A stretch of DNA of 48,604 bases. Origin: Polaribacter sp. SA4-10 (GTDB lineage Bacteria > Bacteroidota > Bacteroidia > Flavobacteriales > Flavobacteriaceae). This document shows positions 47,933 to 48,604 of the stretch, in pieces. The notes beneath the pieces are model-generated. The model searched no databases. It saw only the letters and a list, made by a program, of their open reading frames with translations, and was not told where the DNA came from. The stretch's first letter is position 1. Each line of letters begins with the position of its first letter. A program made the translations under genes and the position numbers. The stretch lies in contig CATIQU010000020.1 of assembly GCA_949519155.1 (NCBI GenBank), positions 1 through 48,604 of the forward strand, given 5' to 3'.

Positions 47933-48604
47933 CTAAACGGGAGACTTTCGAAAGATTGTCTTCTTTTTTATTTTTAATACTCTCCAACTCATTGATTTTA
48001 CTATAAATAAACCCAAACCCTTCTTTAAATATTGGGGTTCGATACTTTACTCCATCAAATTCTATTTTTTCTTCAAATATCGAACTTATCAATTTACTTT
48101 TTACCGAAACGTTTGCCTGTTCAAAAAATGTATCTAAATTTTGCATTAATATCAATCCGTATTCAATGTGTTCACTTAAATCTTTTTGATAATCGTTGAG
48201 GTTTTCTAATTCCTGTCTTTTATCTAATAAGGCTTTATTCAGATTTGCATTGTGTAATTTGTATATCTCATCAGAAATTACTTGGTCTAAAAGTTTTTCA
48301 AGGAGTTTTTGTTGTCTTTCTTCTATCCTATTAATACTTTCTTTTGTTGCTTTAATTTGGGTGTATTTACTTTCCTTTGATGACTTGTAGTGTTCTTCCA
48401 AAATCATTTCAAACAAATCACAAACCTCATCAGGAGGCTTCAGACCTTGAAGCAAATTGATTAATTCTATATGTGCATCTTTAATTTTAAAACGTTCATT
48501 GCACCCCTTTCTTGGATTACAATGATAATAATAGTGTTTAGACCCTGTCTTGCTTTTAGAACCACTTCCTGTTAGGTTTCCTCCACATTTTGTGCATTTC
48601 AAAT
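47853..48604 (-). CDS. Large serine recombinase, C-terminal part (runs off the right edge)
   Basis: This open frame enters from the right edge. The segment CTKCGGNLTGSGSKSKTGSKH with YYYHCNPRKGCNERF (four cysteines) is the recombinase zinc-beta-ribbon domain, followed by a long coiled coil (about residues 70-145: KATKESINRIEERQQKLLEK...) and a final IFEEKIEFDGVKYRTPIF segment, all characteristic of large serine integrases. The catalytic N-terminal domain lies outside the window. The last 30 or so codons (LKAGIEPALPKKLDFESSASTNSAT) are antisense to the tRNA-Leu gene, so the C-terminus is set by the chromosomal attachment site. Confidence 0.88.
   Translation of the reverse strand, partial: LKCTKCGGNLTGSGSKSKTGSKHYYYHCNPRKGCNERFKIKDAHIELINLLQGLKPPDEVCDLFEMILEEHYKSSKESKYTQIKATKESINRIEERQQKLLEKLLDQVISDEIYKLHNANLNKALLDKRQELENLNDYQKDLSEHIEYGLILMQNLDTFFEQANVSVKSKLISSIFEEKIEFDGVKYRTPIFKEGFGFIYSKINELESIKNKKEDNLSKVSRLVLKAGIEPALPKKLDFESSASTNSAT
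47933..48604. mobile_element. End of an integrated element at tRNA-Leu
   Basis: A serine recombinase gene pointing into, and reading through, a tRNA 3' end with no intervening DNA is the normal layout of one end of a prophage or integrative element. The exact att core is not defined, since the other end is outside the window; the tRNA 3' half is the best candidate. Confidence 0.6.

Noticed and set aside
1..48604. CRISPR array or restriction-modification system
   Set aside because: No regularly spaced repeats and no Cas, methylase or restriction motifs were seen on either strand.

Overview
The window is about 48.6 kb of AT-rich chromosome from a marine-type member of the Flavobacteriaceae (Polaribacter/Tenacibaculum-like by gene content and order; the genus is inference). 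The evidence is the Bacteroidota promoter element TAnnTTTG upstream of most transcription units, paired TonB-dependent receptors with a CarboxypepD_reg-like N-terminal domain, clade-restricted families (DUF2452, DUF6370, DUF6341, DUF6427), a GH3-family enzyme, and scarce Shine-Dalgarno sites. Most of it is core genome, with accessory DNA at 1.0-3.1 kb, 5.2-5.9 kb and the right edge.

Layout. 1-950: partial tRNA-Cys, folB and a DUF2452 gene. 950-3185: a gene-poor accessory stretch with decayed REP-like repeats, a frameshifted ClpP-fold serine protease gene (serine dehydrogenase proteinase family) and a small downstream partner. 3186-5198: glnS and a DUF6370 lipoprotein. 5248-5893: a RelE/ParE-type toxin-antitoxin pair between two near-identical terminators. 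5915-12640: aldo/keto reductase, pgk, holB, then M23 peptidase, GH3 and MOSC genes. 12660-15698: yicC-gmk-nadD and an EamA transporter whose leader holds a terminator-like hairpin. 15901-18902: upp, DUF6427, DUF6341, trmB and an alkyltransferase-like gene. 19016-21823: an Fe-S/electron-transfer module (Mrp ATPase, NifU-domain protein, ferredoxin-NADP reductase, 2Fe-2S ferredoxin). 22034-25572: aromatic amino acid breakdown (hmgA, hppD, kynA). 25643-29408: DUF3108 protein, M23 lipoprotein, pgi. 29463-36689: two paralogous TonB-dependent receptors, the second with a choice-of-anchor-J-like lipoprotein and a Pho-box-like repeat upstream. 36794-41779: a tight operon of a four-helix membrane protein, a PlsC acyltransferase and an acyl-ACP desaturase, then an AddB-like nuclease. 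41776-47735: universal stress protein, MATE exporter, enoyl-CoA hydratase, a 31-residue membrane protein, queD-like gene, pth, rplY and prs. 47851-48604: tRNA-Leu(CAA) with the C-terminal part of a large serine recombinase reading antisense into it, which marks one end of an integrated element running off the right edge.

How the genes fit together. Several sets look like working units: yicC-gmk-nadD; mrp-nifU-FNR-ferredoxin; hppD and hmgA as consecutive tyrosine-catabolic steps; acyltransferase plus desaturase for membrane lipids; prs-rplY. The parts most worth a second look are the second TonB receptor/lipoprotein operon with its putative phosphate-type operator and matching flanking terminators, the recombinase/tRNA-Leu junction, the frameshifted protease, and the structured leaders before hmgA and the EamA gene.
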